From: Pseudopyrenochaeta lycopersici | Lineage: Eukaryota; Ascomycota; Dothideomycetes; Pleosporales; Pseudopyrenochaetaceae | Assembly: GCA_003313425.1 (NCBI GenBank) | Contig: NHZP01000028.1 | Coordinates: 434,001 to 498,000, forward strand | Length of the DNA stretch: 64,000 bases | Direction: 5' to 3' | In this document: piece by piece, positions 1 to 10,241 of the stretch | How the letters are laid out: the number at the start of each line of letters is the position of its first letter | How positions within the stretch are numbered: position 1 is the stretch's first letter | The notes under the pieces: model-generated | Told to the model about the DNA's origin: nothing | What the model saw: the letters and a program-made list of their open reading frames with translations, nothing else | Database searches by the model: none | Position numbers and translations under genes: made by a program

Positions 1-624
1 ATAGTATACCCACCCCATCTATACTCCAAGCGAGCCGAAGAAATCACGGGAGAAGCTGAGTTGCTGGGAATCGCGGTCTTTGGCCAGGATTCCACCGCTT
101 CATTTTATACGAAGCCTCCTCCGGTCAAGCCTGAGGGTACGAATCTCAATTGGGAAGATAGGCAAAACTGGGACACACTGCCTTTGGACACCTTTGCCGT
201 CCTCCGAATCAAGGCATATGCCGTTCCCTGGTTTCCCGAATTCACACTTGAGACCATCAAACGATGGACCTGGGCCTCGGAGTACTCGGATGATGCGTGG
301 CGATCAAAAATAATTTTTCACAACGGGACCACCAAAGCCGACGCCGGGACTGTTGACCTGGACGCGGAGGCCTTTTCCAAACTGGACTCGAAAGAGTTAG
401 TTTTGATACAGCTCTCTAAAAGTTCCGCGCCAAACGATGAAACATATATATCGGAATCCCCGCTGTCGGTGGCAGCGCTGATAGTCTGCCGAGGGAAGAT
501 TTGGTGTGAAAGAGTTGGTATTGCGAGGTTAAGCGGGGGCGTTCATACCTATATGGGAATTAGGACGCATTTCGTGCATATTTTCGAGTCTCGCTGCAAG
601 GAGATGGAATTTGAACTGGCGTAG
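1..624 (+). CDS. C-terminal part of a HET-like protein, cut by the window edge
   Basis: The frame is open from base 1 to a TAG at 622-624, so only the last 207 residues are visible and the start lies outside the window. No catalytic motif is present. The tail pattern (ELVLIQLS, then SVAALIV, then CERVGIARL) resembles the poorly conserved C-terminal ends of fungal HET (heterokaryon incompatibility) proteins, whose N-terminal HET domain would lie upstream. The assignment rests on general resemblance only. It could be another fungal-specific family. No stop or frameshift interrupts the visible part. Confidence 0.35.
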   Translation: MVYPPHLYSKRAEEITGEAELLGIAVFGQDSTASFYTKPPPVKPEGTNLNWEDRQNWDTLPLDTFAVLRIKAYAVPWFPEFTLETIKRWTWASEYSDDAWRSKIIFHNGTTKADAGTVDLDAEAFSKLDSKELVLIQLSKSSAPNDETYISESPLSVAALIVCRGKIWCERVGIARLSGGVHTYMGIRTHFVHIFESRCKEMEFELA

Positions 625-876
625 TAGAGATATAGGTTGAGGAGATAGACTTCCAGCTCTACCTACGCTTCACCAATAGAAACTCTAATAAATCGTCTAC
701 TTATTCTCAAGGTTGCCAAAGATAACTCCTAAAATACAGTCATTAGTAAGCGCGGTATTCATTTATTCATTCAATTCTATTCGGTTTCAGCCGCGGTCTC
801 CGTAGCTCTATCCCGCTGGCAGGCTCAGCAGGTGATGTGGTTAATACAGTGAGTCGTCAAAAGTTTGATCGGTTAA

Positions 877-1317
877 GCGATCCCGGTCCCCATCAAAGCG
901 TTCGAGCAGTACATCAACCGGCAGCGATCCATGGCGCGGTTGGACCGCGTCGTCATCGACGAATGCCACACCATACTGGACTCCACCAAGGGCTGGAGGA
1001 CGAGGGTGTTGAAGCTGCGGGACTTGGTCAAGGCGGAGACGCAGCCCGTGTACTTGACGGCGACGCTGAAGCCCACGGAGGAGAGCGAGTTCATCCGGCT
1101 GATGGCGCTGCCGCCGAGGGAGCAGTGCGAGTGGTTCCGCGCGCCAACGAGCCGGCCGAACATTGCGTACCAGGTCCATTGGTACGACCGCCGGGAGGAA
1201 AACGAGGCCGAGGTGCTGGCGAGGGTGGTGCAAGAGAAGAAGCGGCAGTACCCGCTGCCAGGCCAGATCATCGTGTACACCGACTCCAGGGAGAAGACGA
1301 AGGCGTACGCTGCGATG
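877..1317 (+). pseudogene. RecQ-like helicase fragment ending in a microsatellite
   Basis: An open frame from 877 reads into a superfamily 2 helicase core. VVIDECHTILDS is motif II (DECH box), YLTATLKP is motif III, and QIIVYTDSREK resembles motif IV. The Walker A region lies upstream of an in-frame stop at 874-876 and is missing. Motifs V and VI and the Zn-binding region are also missing. The frame runs straight into a (CTA)n tract and stops soon after. It is a remnant of the type of helicase also seen, decayed, at 18.8-20.8 kb. Both ends are lost, so it should not be functional. Confidence 0.7.

Positions 1318-1391
<74 letters not shown>
1318..1391. repeat. (CTA)n trinucleotide microsatellite, about 25 units
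   Basis: An uninterrupted CTA repeat of 74 bp. All three forward frames stay open through it, encoding poly-Leu, poly-Thr or poly-Tyr, and one reverse frame encodes poly-Val. These frames are artefacts of the repeat. It lies directly at the end of helicase homology, so it may mark a breakpoint. Confidence 0.97.
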
Positions 1392-1653
1392 GGACTAATA
1401 GTCGCCAGAACTTTGTTAAAGTTCCAGAAAACCGTCCGTGCCGACCCGGAATCTTGGCCAAATTTCCGAAAAAGGGCCGTGCACGCGTTGCTCACTCCCA
1501 ACCGTCCTACTAAGTGCCCCTTAACTATTCTTTTCCTACTGGCAGCTTCGTTTCTTGTTTCCATGATCCTACTCCATCTGCCATTGTTTTACTCTGCGGG
1601 CGGGCTGTCTGCTGATTTGCCCGCTGTATTGTCATGATTGTAAACGTGACCCA
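1392..1653. other. Spacer without recognised gene
   Basis: Nothing recognisable was found between the microsatellite and the next remnant. Short open frames here only continue from the repeat. Confidence 0.5.
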
Positions 1654-2004
1654 ATGTCAACTCCGTTGGCGCGCTGCGATCTCTACGCAGATGAAGAAAG
1701 TCGAGCTCTCATTTGTCGCAGGTGCAAGTACGCTCTTGCTACCACAAATTCCCAGGTCACGACCCACCTCGACAAGAAGCACCGCGTTTCCAAGGAACTT
1801 CGAAAGGGACTCACGCAATATCTGCGTCAGCACCCGTGCGAATTCAGAAACCCAAGCAGCATTCCCATTCGTCCGCACAGATCTGCAGCCCATCCAAAGC
1901 TCCACGTACAGTACAGTCACATGAAAAAAGTTTCTTCCGCTAAGCGATTTTACACCAAAACTACCACTTTTTATACTAAAATCGCTCGCTATCTACATAT
2001 TTAA
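1654..2004 (+). pseudogene. DUF3505/OrsD-like N-terminal domain fragment
   Basis: The first 60 residues contain ICRRCKYAL followed by HLDKKHRVSKELR, a C-x2-C...H-x4-H zinc-finger arrangement. It is typical of the DUF3505 (OrsD-like) domain, which in fungi is often found in repeated helicase-type proteins. After about residue 95 the frame runs into AT-rich sequence and ends. I infer a truncated copy. A relation to the helicase fragment just upstream is possible but unproven. Confidence 0.45.
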
Positions 2005-2137
2005 TCCTTTTAAAAGTAATAATATCTATAAAACTTTACTAAAACTTTAGTTTAGTTAAGAGTAAAATTAAAAATAAAATTCTTTTATTATATAATGTAT
2101 CTTTAAAGATAAGAAAAATTAATTTTCCTTAAATTTG
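1925..2137. other. AT-rich spacer
   Basis: Very AT-rich sequence with runs of A and T and no long reading frame, next to the pogo-1 insertion site. It looks like decayed repeat sequence, as RIP would leave, but its origin cannot be identified. Confidence 0.5.
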
Positions 2138-2299
2138 TACTCGGGCCCTTGCGGTCACTGCGTGGTTTTTCAGAGAAAAAGCCAGTGCAAAGGCACGGGC
2201 CTCCTAGCTCAACGATCATCCCTAGCTCAACGATCACGACAACGCGTTTGACGCGTTCATGTACCCCACCATACAAATTACGTGTAAAAGTACCTCACT

Positions 2300-4565
2300 A
2301 TGTCTAAAAACTACCGTGATTCTGTTGCCAAGATATCTAAAGCAGTGCAAATCCTCCGCTCGATGGATAACCCCAACATCGCCGCCTTCGCACGCGACCA
2401 TAACCTACCCTACCAGAGGCTCAAACGCGCCTATCGAGGCGGCCAAAGCCGCTCTACACGCCCATCTACGAATAAGCTTCTTACAGAAGAACAGGAAGCT
2501 GCTTTAAAGCGTTTCCTTGACGCGATTGACGATATTGGCTTTGGTATTCATAAGAGTCTCATCAAACAACAAACCGATGCCTTGCTAGCAGCGTCTCATC
2601 AGAATATTGGCCCACCACGTAGATGTGGCGATCATTGGGCAGAGAGGTGGCTTCAAGCCAATCCACAGTACCAAAAGGTAAAGGCGAAGCCTCTTGAGAT
2701 CCAGAGGAAGCTTGCTCAAGAGCCTGAAGTTATTAAAGCTTGGTTTGAGAAGCTGAAGGCCAAAATTGATGAATTGGGAGTTCAACCAGAGGATATCTAC
2801 AATATGGATGAAACTGGATGCCAGATTGGTGTTGCAAAGGGGAGCTACGTGTACACGCGACTGGGCAAAGAGGTACCTGTCTATACTATACTATAGTTAT
2901 AGCAAAGTACCAATTCTAATAGGCTCTTAGATCTATATGCCCCACTCGAACAACCGTGAGCTCATATCGCTCGTAGAGTGTGTGAACGCGAATGGCGACG
3001 TACTAGATCCAATGATTATTATCAAATCGAGTACAATCCTTGAAAAATGGATAGATGATCTACCAGATCAGTACCTTATTGGCATATCAGATTCAGGATA
3101 CTCCAACGATGAACTTAGCTTTGAGTGGATTAAGCACTTTAACCTACAGTCTCGGCGGAAGTTGCGTGGCGTATGGAGAGTTCTCCTACTTGACGGATAT
3201 GGATCTCATCATACGCGTGAATTTATCCAGTATGCATGGGAGAATCAAATACTCTTATTTACTCTTCCTCCGCATACGACGCATTTCCTACAGGTACTAG
3301 ATGTTGGCTGCTTTCAGTCACTAAAATGGTATCATAGTAGGATGCTCCACTGGGCCTCAAGGACGGGCGCCAAAGAAATAAAGAAGGAGGACTTCTTAGC
3401 AACTATCTACCAAATTCGGCGAGAGACCTTTCGCCGGAAGACAATCCTAAGCGGTTGGAGAGCAACTGGCATCTATCCCTTTCAACCAGAGGTTGTTTTG
3501 AAGAAGCTTCGCGACTGGGAGACTACATCTAGCCCACAAAAACGTGTTCGACCAGTGGAATTTGAGGATCCTGAAGTCACGCGTCCTCAAACACCTACCT
3601 TTAACTCATCAGATCTAGATAAGGATAGTGTTTCATCGAATAGCTCAAGAGATCGGGAACTCCGTTGGAGCTACAAGGAGACTAGGAACAAGCTCTACAA
3701 GCTAAAATGGAGAGAGAGTTGCCCTAAATCAGCTCAAATACCCGTGCTTAAGCCTGGAACTAAAACCTGGTCAATGCCAAACGATCTACCGACTCTTGAG
3801 GCTCAGATGAAAATGATCCGAGGCGTCATCAAGGATACGCTGCCACCATCTCAAGCTATCGATATTGAGAAGACGCTTATCACTGCTACTGCGTGGGCTG
3901 CTACGGCGGAGAGCTTCAGACGTCAACTTGGGCATACGAAGGCGGCCGAGATTGCTCGTGAGGAGCGACGGAGGCGTACAAGGCGCAAGCTTACGTTTAA
4001 AGGAGGTGTTGTTTACGCTTCAGATGCTCGAGCAATAGTGAAGAAGCGTAAGGAAGATGAGATTACAAGGCAGGAGAAGGACCTTCAAATACGGAAGGAT
4101 CGCGAGGCGAGAGTACTTTGTAATAAGTACAAAAGGCTTCTGCCATCAATCCGTGCCGCTGCCTCAAGGATCCGGAAGAGACATCTCGCTAGAACGCCAA
4201 TCTTCGTTACGGAAGGACTTGGTCTACTTGATCCTGACGATTGTCAAGCTGCCGCAGCAGTTTGTATGGAGAAGCTGACTAAACGGGGGCCGTTCAGACC
4301 ACGCTCTGACCTATCTGAGGATATGCTTACTACGGCAGTGCAACAAGGGCTTGTCACGCGTAGTATCAACGATCCTTATAACTCAAAGGTTACAGCTGCT
4401 ATTAAGGCAAAAGAACGGGAAGAATACTACAGGAACGCTAACAATCGAGCCCTTGATCAGCTAGATACACAGGCTACGGTTGTTGAAAGCGAGCTCGATG
4501 ATATAAGTAACGACAGCGAGGTTGACTTTGAAATTGAAAGTAGCAATGCAGGAGACTCTAGTTGA
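2300..4565 (+). CDS. Pogo/Fot1-type DDE transposase, two exons
   Basis: I read exons 2300-2872 and 2931-4565, giving 735 residues. The 58-bp intron at 2873-2930 starts GTACCT and ends CTCTTAG. Splicing keeps the frame and joins RLGKE to IYMPHSNNRE, as expected for the family. The N-terminus has a psq-type helix-turn-helix (PNIAAFARDHNLPYQRLKRA) and a CENP-B-like region. The catalytic triad is visible: D in YNMDETG, D in LLLDGYGSHH and D in FLQVLDVGCF. The C-terminal 300 residues are basic and helical, as in long Fot1-like proteins. No stop or frameshift was seen, so the gene may still be functional. Confidence 0.88.
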
Positions 4566-4640
4566 CATATTGTATCAATTTGCGCGACATTAGTACTTTA
4601 TTTCCTATATAAATTTGTATGAGAGTTGAAACACCTGCGT

Positions 4641-4694
4641 CGTGATCGTTGAGCTAGGGATGATCGTTGAGCTAGGGATGATCGTTGAGCTAGG
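4641..4694. repeat. Tandem subterminal repeats of pogo-1
   Basis: Three direct copies of GATCGTTGAGCTAGG(GAT) at the right end. The left end has two copies in opposite orientation near 2205-2240. Such repeats are candidate transposase-binding sites (inference). Confidence 0.75.
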
Positions 4695-4762
4695 AGGCCC
4701 GATGCCTTTGCACGGGCTTTTTCTCTGAAAAATCACGCAGTGACCGCAAGGGCCTGAGTATA

Positions 4763-6621
4763 ACGTACTTTACAAGCGAACCGTTAACACAAGCGAACCG
4801 TAGGATCTTCCTTGGCACCCCACCAACAGTCTACATTTCGCAATCCTAACCAGCACTATGCCTCAAAATTCGAAGACTATAGCTTTGGAACGAGAAGGAC
4901 GAATTTTATGTGCTATTAATGCGTTAAGAAACAATCAAATCTCAAGCACCTATAAGGCGTCGTCCATATATCGCGTAAACTACGACACACTCCGACAGCG
5001 CCTCCACGGTCGCGCGCCGCGCGCCGAAACTATCGCAAACAGCAGAAACCTTGACGACGATGAAGAACAGACACTGACTGGGTGGATATTGGACCTTGCT
5101 GCCCGCGGATATCCCCCTCGCAAGTGGATGGTTGAAGACTGCAAATATGCTGCGTCGACTGCGGGGCAAGCGGCCAGTTGGCAAAAATTGGGTCACCAAC
5201 TACGTTCGACGCACTCCTGAAGTACAAATTGCACAGAGCAGGAAATACGACTATCAAAGAGCAAAACAGGAGGATCCTGAGGTAATTAACGAACATTTTC
5301 GGCTCCTCAGGAACGTGGCCAACAAGCATGGCATACAAGATGACGACATCTACAACATGGACGAGATTGGCTTCCTAAGAGGCGACATTGGTACAGCCAA
5401 GGTTGTGACGGCAGCAGATGGCCCCCGATACCACATACAGCCTGGCGATCGAGACTGGATGACTGTTATTGAATGCATTAACGTCGCCAAACGCCGCATA
5501 CCAGCCATGGTTATCGCCAAAGGGAAGGTGTTCCAGAACGTCTGGTTTGACAAGGATGCAGGCATTCCAGATGACTGGGTAATCGCCCATAGCGAAACCG
5601 GATGGTCTAATGACAGACTAGGCTATCTATGGCTTACAGAAGTGTTTGATCCTTGTACAAAGCAACACACCAAAGGCACCAAACGACTCCTCATTATGGA
5701 TGGACACAGCAGCCACTGTTCAGAGCCATTTGAAACGTACGCAAGGAACAACAATATTATCCCGCTATGGCTGCCTTCACATTCTTCGCACATTCTGCAA
5801 CCATTAGATGTTGCCTGCTTCAGTTCAGTTAAGAAGCGCTATCGTCGAGGGGTAGAGATGTTGGCTCGTGACGGCCAGAACCATGTTGATGTGGACGACT
5901 TCCTTCGGATCTACGCTGCTGCTCGTCCTTATGCGCTGAGTAACAGCAACATCGAAAGCGCATTTCGGGCTACTGGTATTTTCCCATTCAATCCTAACGA
6001 GGTGCTGGATAGATTGGGTGCGATCACGATCGACATCCCACCACCATCTGAGCCCTCATCTTCCTCAACAAATTCAGTAACTAACACACCTAAAACGGTG
6101 CGACAGATTGAGAAGCAGCAGAGAGCTGTAAGACGCCGACAACATGAGCTTCAGCGACGATCTACGTCGCCTACGATAGTGGCAATGAGAAAGATGGCAA
6201 AGAGTGCCAAGTTGGCGTTACAAGCGACGGCGATTATAGCAGAGGAACTCAAGCGTGCACAGGCTCAGAATGCTAAAGTAGTTAAAAAGCGCAACATTAA
6301 AGTCAAGTATATTACTCAAAGAGAGAGTCTTACACTTAAGGAGGCAGTTAAGCATTCACAGGACGCTGTAGCGCTTCTAGAAGCTGCACAAAGTAAGGAT
6401 AGTGATGCGACACTTAAGCCTTCAAGTCAAGCTCCGCGCCGCTGCAGGAAGTGTATGTTAACTGGGCATAACGTAAGGACTTGTCCAGCATGTTAAGGAA
6501 CCTTGCGCAATATAATTATTTTATAAAATTAGGTAGTAGTGTTATTAATAGTAGTGGTTTTGCAGTGCCAAGAAAGATCCTACGGTTCGCTTGTTGTTAA
6601 CGGTTCGCTTGTAAAGTACGT
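4763..6621 (+). mobile_element. pogo/Fot1-type DNA transposon (pogo-2)
   Basis: The terminal inverted repeats begin ACGTACTTTACAAGCGAACC at both ends and hold the AAGCGAACCGT motif twice. TA lies at 4761-4762 and 6622-6623. The left TA directly follows the right TA of pogo-1, so the two elements are separated only by TATA. The transposase inside carries one frameshift. Confidence 0.9.
4858..6496 (+). pseudogene. Pogo/Fot1-type transposase with one frameshift
   Basis: The start ATG at 4858 opens MPQNSKTIALEREGR, an N-terminal helix-turn-helix. Near 5140-5165, inside the CENP-B-type DNA-binding region, the frame must shift by one base to continue as RLRGKRPVGKNWVTNYVRRT. From there it is open to 6496. 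The catalytic residues are present: YNMDEIG, LLIMDGHSSH and ILQPLDVACF. The tail ends in a CCHC-like knuckle, CRKCMLTGHNVRTC. The single-base break is not at plausible splice sites. If it is a sequencing error the gene would be whole. Confidence 0.82.
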
Positions 6622-6727
6622 TATGGTCCATATCTATATACCATACAAGCCTAGGCGTATGGCCATATATGGCCATACGCCGGAATAAAATTTCTCCGAT
6701 TGAAACATCCAAGCGGCCACCCAGACA
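6622..6727. other. Short spacer
   Basis: About 100 bp between pogo-2 and the left end of the DUF6589/RecQ element. It contains a small palindrome around GGCCATATATGGCC but no gene. Confidence 0.5.
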
Positions 6728-7018
6728 TCCCATGCACTGCCGGATATGCTGGGGCAGCACTATGGACCCCCGCAGCTCTGGCTAAGGAACCCATATGTCG
6801 GAAACTAATGCACGCCAACTCGTCCGTGCGCTCGTATCCAGTAATCTTTCAAAATCTTACAGAGTCAAAACACTAGCAAAAACTAAGGACCACCGCAGCT
6901 AATCTTTCTAACCATTTTCACGTTTCTTTATGGCGCTGGCACGAGAGATAAAACTGCTAATTGATTGCCTAAATAACGCTATCAGGAGATCCAGCTCCGG
7001 TACTATTTCTACATAAGA

Positions 7019-9301
7019 CTAACCACCGTTAACACCGAATGAGCTATTCGCAGCGTAGTGAAATGACCTGCTCGGCTTCCAAGCTCGCTCAAATGATGGT
7101 TGAGAAGCTTGATGCTGCGTTGAAGCCTGCAGCAAAGCCTCATATAGTGTTAAAGCTTGATGCTCTGTTGGAGCTTGATGCTGTGCTGAGGTGTGGCTCT
7201 GTGATAAAGCTTCGTGAGGAAGTGCTCGCATTAATGGTTGTGATAGTGGAACCTGGGTAGGCTCGTTAGTACGAAGGTCTCGTACTTGACGAGCTGGTTG
7301 CGTTAATGGTAGATTTTCAGACGGATTACGACTCGCAGGATGGTTCTGATCAACTCGTTCAAAGTGTAACGGTACTCTTTGTGTTAATTTCCCTTTCTTT
7401 CGATGTTTCCTAGCGTCATTTCGTCTCTGCCGAATAGGATTTGGCTCAAGAATCCGAGTTCTCTGGCCCTCTTCTTCGGTAACGCTGCGATTAAGCCACC
7501 AATGCTTATGGAACATCTCTGGCTTTAGTACTTGATTATTCTCAATGAGATCCATAAGGTCGTGTTTACAGGGATAGCCATAGACCGTCCGAAAGACACA
7601 CTCGCACTTAGTTCGTTCTTTTTGAGGGTTCTTTTGAAGCTCACGAAGCTTATCCTTTGCAAGAGTATATTGTTGGTCAACTTGGCTGAGCGCATAGTTC
7701 GAGATGATCCGATTGACGTAGACGTATAGCTCCCTTCTATACATCCAGGGGAAGGAGATGGACTGCTGACTCCAAAGGTGCATATGCTCTGAGTAGAGAA
7801 GATGGAAGAATGGAAGACAAGCTTCAAGGAAGCCAAGGAGGTCGTTTCGCGAACTTCCTAACCACTCCTTAATCCGGTGATGCTGGCCTTCTGCACGAGA
7901 GCTAACCTGTTCACCAAAGTGGGTGAACTTCTTTGTCCATGCCAACACAAGCTTATCTTTATATGGCCACCAGTTCGTATGAAGGTACTTCGCGCAAACC
8001 GAGCTCTCGCGTTCTAAGCTCTTACATGCCCCATTGAAGATATCCTCAGTATCAGCATCAAGACATGCCCAAAAGAGTTCCATGGCCTTATTCACAGACT
8101 CATGGTCTTCAAAAAAACCAGTCTGTGGATTTCGGATTTGACGATGTACATGTGTACGCGCATATGCAAGCATATCTTTATTGAGGTGCCAGCGGCAAAG
8201 GAGGAATTCAGTGTCTTTGAAATTCTCTTCAAGTGCGTTCATAAGTGCAAGGTCTCGGTCGGTAATAATGAGGCTTGGTAGCTGGATTCTATGTAGTTCA
8301 AGGAACTTCCGAAGCGCCTTGACAACCCAGTTAAAGTCTTCCTCTGATTCGCCTGAAAGGAGGCAAAGGCCAACTTGGATTGTTTTATTCAAACAGGAGG
8401 CGGCGACTATGTTGAGGACTGGAAGGTTATACTCGTTCGTTTGGTACGTACAGTCAAGTATAAAGACGTCAGGCCAGCGGCGAAGGAGCTTAATCGATTC
8501 TTTATCAGCGAAGAAAAGGCGCTTTACTCGAGAATCTTCGCCAACAACGAGGTCCTTATAGAAACCATGCTCATCGAGAAGAAGGATTGTGGCTTCAGCA
8601 GGAGTATGAGTGTCAATAAATTCGCGGCGTTGGCGTGAACGCTCATTTAGAACGTCCTTGAGTACGATAGGAAGCTCGGGAAATTGCTGCCGGATTACTG
8701 TAAGTGTCTGTTGCGGTTTGATGCGCGCAGCTCGATGTTGACGGATTATCTTATTAATCTCTTCCTTACGGGCACGGCGACGATGGCCAGGTAAATCAGT
8801 CTCGCAAGCCTTCGGGTGGTTATGCCGGCTGCTTCGTGTACCGCGGGCATGGCGGATGCTCCAAGCCCCCTCAGGATTACTGGGATTATTCGCGACGAGC
8901 CAGATCTGCACCTTACATCCTCCCTTCTTTGAGCTTCGTTTCTTCCGAACGCGTGTTGCCTCTGTTAATTTCCTCTTATTGTCAAGCTTCCCGCCGCGCG
9001 TGCAGGTAAGAACTCTTCGATAGATCTTCCCCTCCCTATTCTTATACACATTGTTCACTGAAAGGTCGTAGCCATGGCTGCGTGCCCAGTCGTGACAAGC
9101 AGATTTCGCAATCTCGTACGTATTGAAGGAATCAACTGGTGGAGGTGGAAGATCCCAGTAGGTTCGTGCTTCTGAAGAGGCATCTGACCGGTCCAAGTGA
9201 GAGTCGGAATCGGAATCAGAGGACTTCGTCTCTAAGTTTCGGGCTTCATCTCCTTCAAGGAGAGTATCTTCCCATTGATCATCAAAGGAATGGCTGCTCA
9301 T
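7019..9301 (-). CDS. MULE transposase
   Basis: The frame is open upstream to 9388, but the first convincing ATG is at 9301 (MSSHSFDDQWEDTLLEG), giving 760 residues. An acidic N-terminus is followed by a FAR1/GCM-like Zn DNA-binding region (about residues 55-170: SACHDWARSHGYDLSVNN, then GGCKVQIWL). The MULE catalytic domain follows, with VFILDCTYQTN and LIITDRDLALMN carrying the aspartates and CRWHLNKD next to them. A SWIM zinc finger, CECVFRTVYGYPCKHDL, comes next. The basic, Gln-rich tail is repetitive (HQA/ALT units). No stop or frameshift was seen, so the element could be autonomous if its ends work. Confidence 0.9.
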   Translation of the reverse strand: MSSHSFDDQWEDTLLEGDEARNLETKSSDSDSDSHLDRSDASSEARTYWDLPPPPVDSFNTYEIAKSACHDWARSHGYDLSVNNVYKNREGKIYRRVLTCTRGGKLDNKRKLTEATRVRKKRSSKKGGCKVQIWLVANNPSNPEGAWSIRHARGTRSSRHNHPKACETDLPGHRRRARKEEINKIIRQHRAARIKPQQTLTVIRQQFPELPIVLKDVLNERSRQRREFIDTHTPAEATILLLDEHGFYKDLVVGEDSRVKRLFFADKESIKLLRRWPDVFILDCTYQTNEYNLPVLNIVAASCLNKTIQVGLCLLSGESEEDFNWVVKALRKFLELHRIQLPSLIITDRDLALMNALEENFKDTEFLLCRWHLNKDMLAYARTHVHRQIRNPQTGFFEDHESVNKAMELFWACLDADTEDIFNGACKSLERESSVCAKYLHTNWWPYKDKLVLAWTKKFTHFGEQVSSRAEGQHHRIKEWLGSSRNDLLGFLEACLPFFHLLYSEHMHLWSQQSISFPWMYRRELYVYVNRIISNYALSQVDQQYTLAKDKLRELQKNPQKERTKCECVFRTVYGYPCKHDLMDLIENNQVLKPEMFHKHWWLNRSVTEEEGQRTRILEPNPIRQRRNDARKHRKKGKLTQRVPLHFERVDQNHPASRNPSENLPLTQPARQVRDLRTNEPTQVPLSQPLMRALPHEALSQSHTSAQHQAPTEHQALTLYEALLQASTQHQASQPSFERAWKPSRSFHYAANSSFGVNGG

Positions 9302-9518
9302 GACTATGGTTAGTATCACGGTCTTTGAGAAACAAGGAGCGATCAAAATACATAGCTGCTTGCAATGAGTCACTAAGGAATAAGTCAAAGTATCAATCTG
9401 AGTGGGAATAACGTTTGCCTCAAATGAAGATGGTGAGACGCGACTTATTGGTTATTGTAAAAACGTTGCTCTGAAAGATTTTGAAAGATTACTGGATACG
9501 AGCGCACGGACGAGTTGG

Positions 9519-10096
9519 GGCAGCACTATGGACCCCCGCAGCTCTGGCTAAGGACTCCCATATGTCGGAAGGCTGGCGTGATTTGTCCCCCCGAAAATCG
9601 CAACTCCACGCTTCACAGCGCAGTTCCACCTCAATATGAAATGTAATTTTTAGTTTTGAAGCTGACGATATATTATTACTTCCCATGTCAAAATAAGAAT
9701 TCTAAGAGTGAGGGTAACTTAATGAGCTAATTGGAGTTGAAGTTTACAACTTCTCCGAACAAGTCACCGATTTTCACGCGCAATTAAGTCACAACGTGGG
9801 CCAATTTTGGTGATTTAAAACATCAGGCAAGATCCTTCAGGCTCTGAAGCCACTTTTGGTACTCACCAACAATATTTAGCCCGTGTTAGTGAGGAGTTAT
9901 GTGAGGTTGAAGTTGACATATCGATTTTCGGGGGGACAAATCACGCCAGCCTTCCGACATATGGGAGTCCTTAGCCAGAGCTGCGGGGGTCCATAGTGCT
10001 GCCCAAGCGCACGGATGTGTTAGTGTGCATTGGCGTGCATAAGCTTCCGACATATGTGGTCCTTAGCCAAATCGTATGTGGTCCATAGTGTTAGCC
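9519..10096. mobile_element. MULE-type MITE with 82-bp perfect foldback arms
   Basis: A perfect 10-bp duplication GACGAGTTGG (9509-9518 and 10097-10106) flanks the insert, which sits inside the right terminal repeat of the MULE. Its outer ends read GGCAGCACTATGGACC and, reversed, GGCTAACACTATGGACC, related to the MULE ends. Within it, 9519-9600 and 9922-10003 are perfect 82-bp inverted arms. It therefore looks like a foldback MITE joined to a diverged second end at 10004-10096. No gene is inside. Confidence 0.8.
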
Positions 10097-10241
10097 GACG
10101 AGTTGGCGTGCATTAGTTTCCGACATATGGGGTCCTTAGCCAGAGCTGCGGGGGTCCATAGTGCTGCCCGATACGCTGCCAGCGAGGAAAGCCATGCCAA
10201 GAGGCAATACAATCAATCAGAGGCCACCAGGTGATGCCATA

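Larger units (their letters stand above)
2140..4758 (+). mobile_element. pogo/Fot1-type DNA transposon (pogo-1), apparently complete
   Basis: Terminal inverted repeats start CTCGGGCCCTTGCGGTCACT on the left and CTCAGGCCCTTGCGGTCACT on the right (reverse complement). They are flanked by TA at 2138-2139 and 4759-4760, the expected Tc1/mariner/pogo target duplication. The inner repeat part carries direct copies of a 15-bp unit containing ATCGTTGAGCTAGG: two on the left near 2205-2240 and three on the right near 4641-4694. The element carries one transposase gene with an intron. Confidence 0.92.
6752..10169 (-). mobile_element. Mutator-like (MULE) transposon, apparently complete
   Basis: The inverted repeats of over 100 bp begin GGGCAGCACTATGGACCCCC at 6752 and end with the reverse complement at 10169. 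The flanking 9-bp duplications are GATATGCTG (6743-6751) and GATACGCTG (10170-10178), with one mismatch. Nine bp fits Mutator elements. One long transposase gene is inside. The right terminal repeat is itself interrupted by a smaller related element at 9519-10096. Confidence 0.9.

Noticed and set aside
1268..1564. Frames encoding poly-Leu, poly-Thr, poly-Tyr and poly-Val
   Set aside because: They exist only because the CTA repeat has no stop in those frames.
2873..2930. Treating pogo-1 as two genes or a broken gene
   Set aside because: A 58-bp intron with standard signals restores the frame and the conserved protein.
8181..8638. Forward frames inside the MULE transposase
   Set aside because: Antisense shadows of the real gene.
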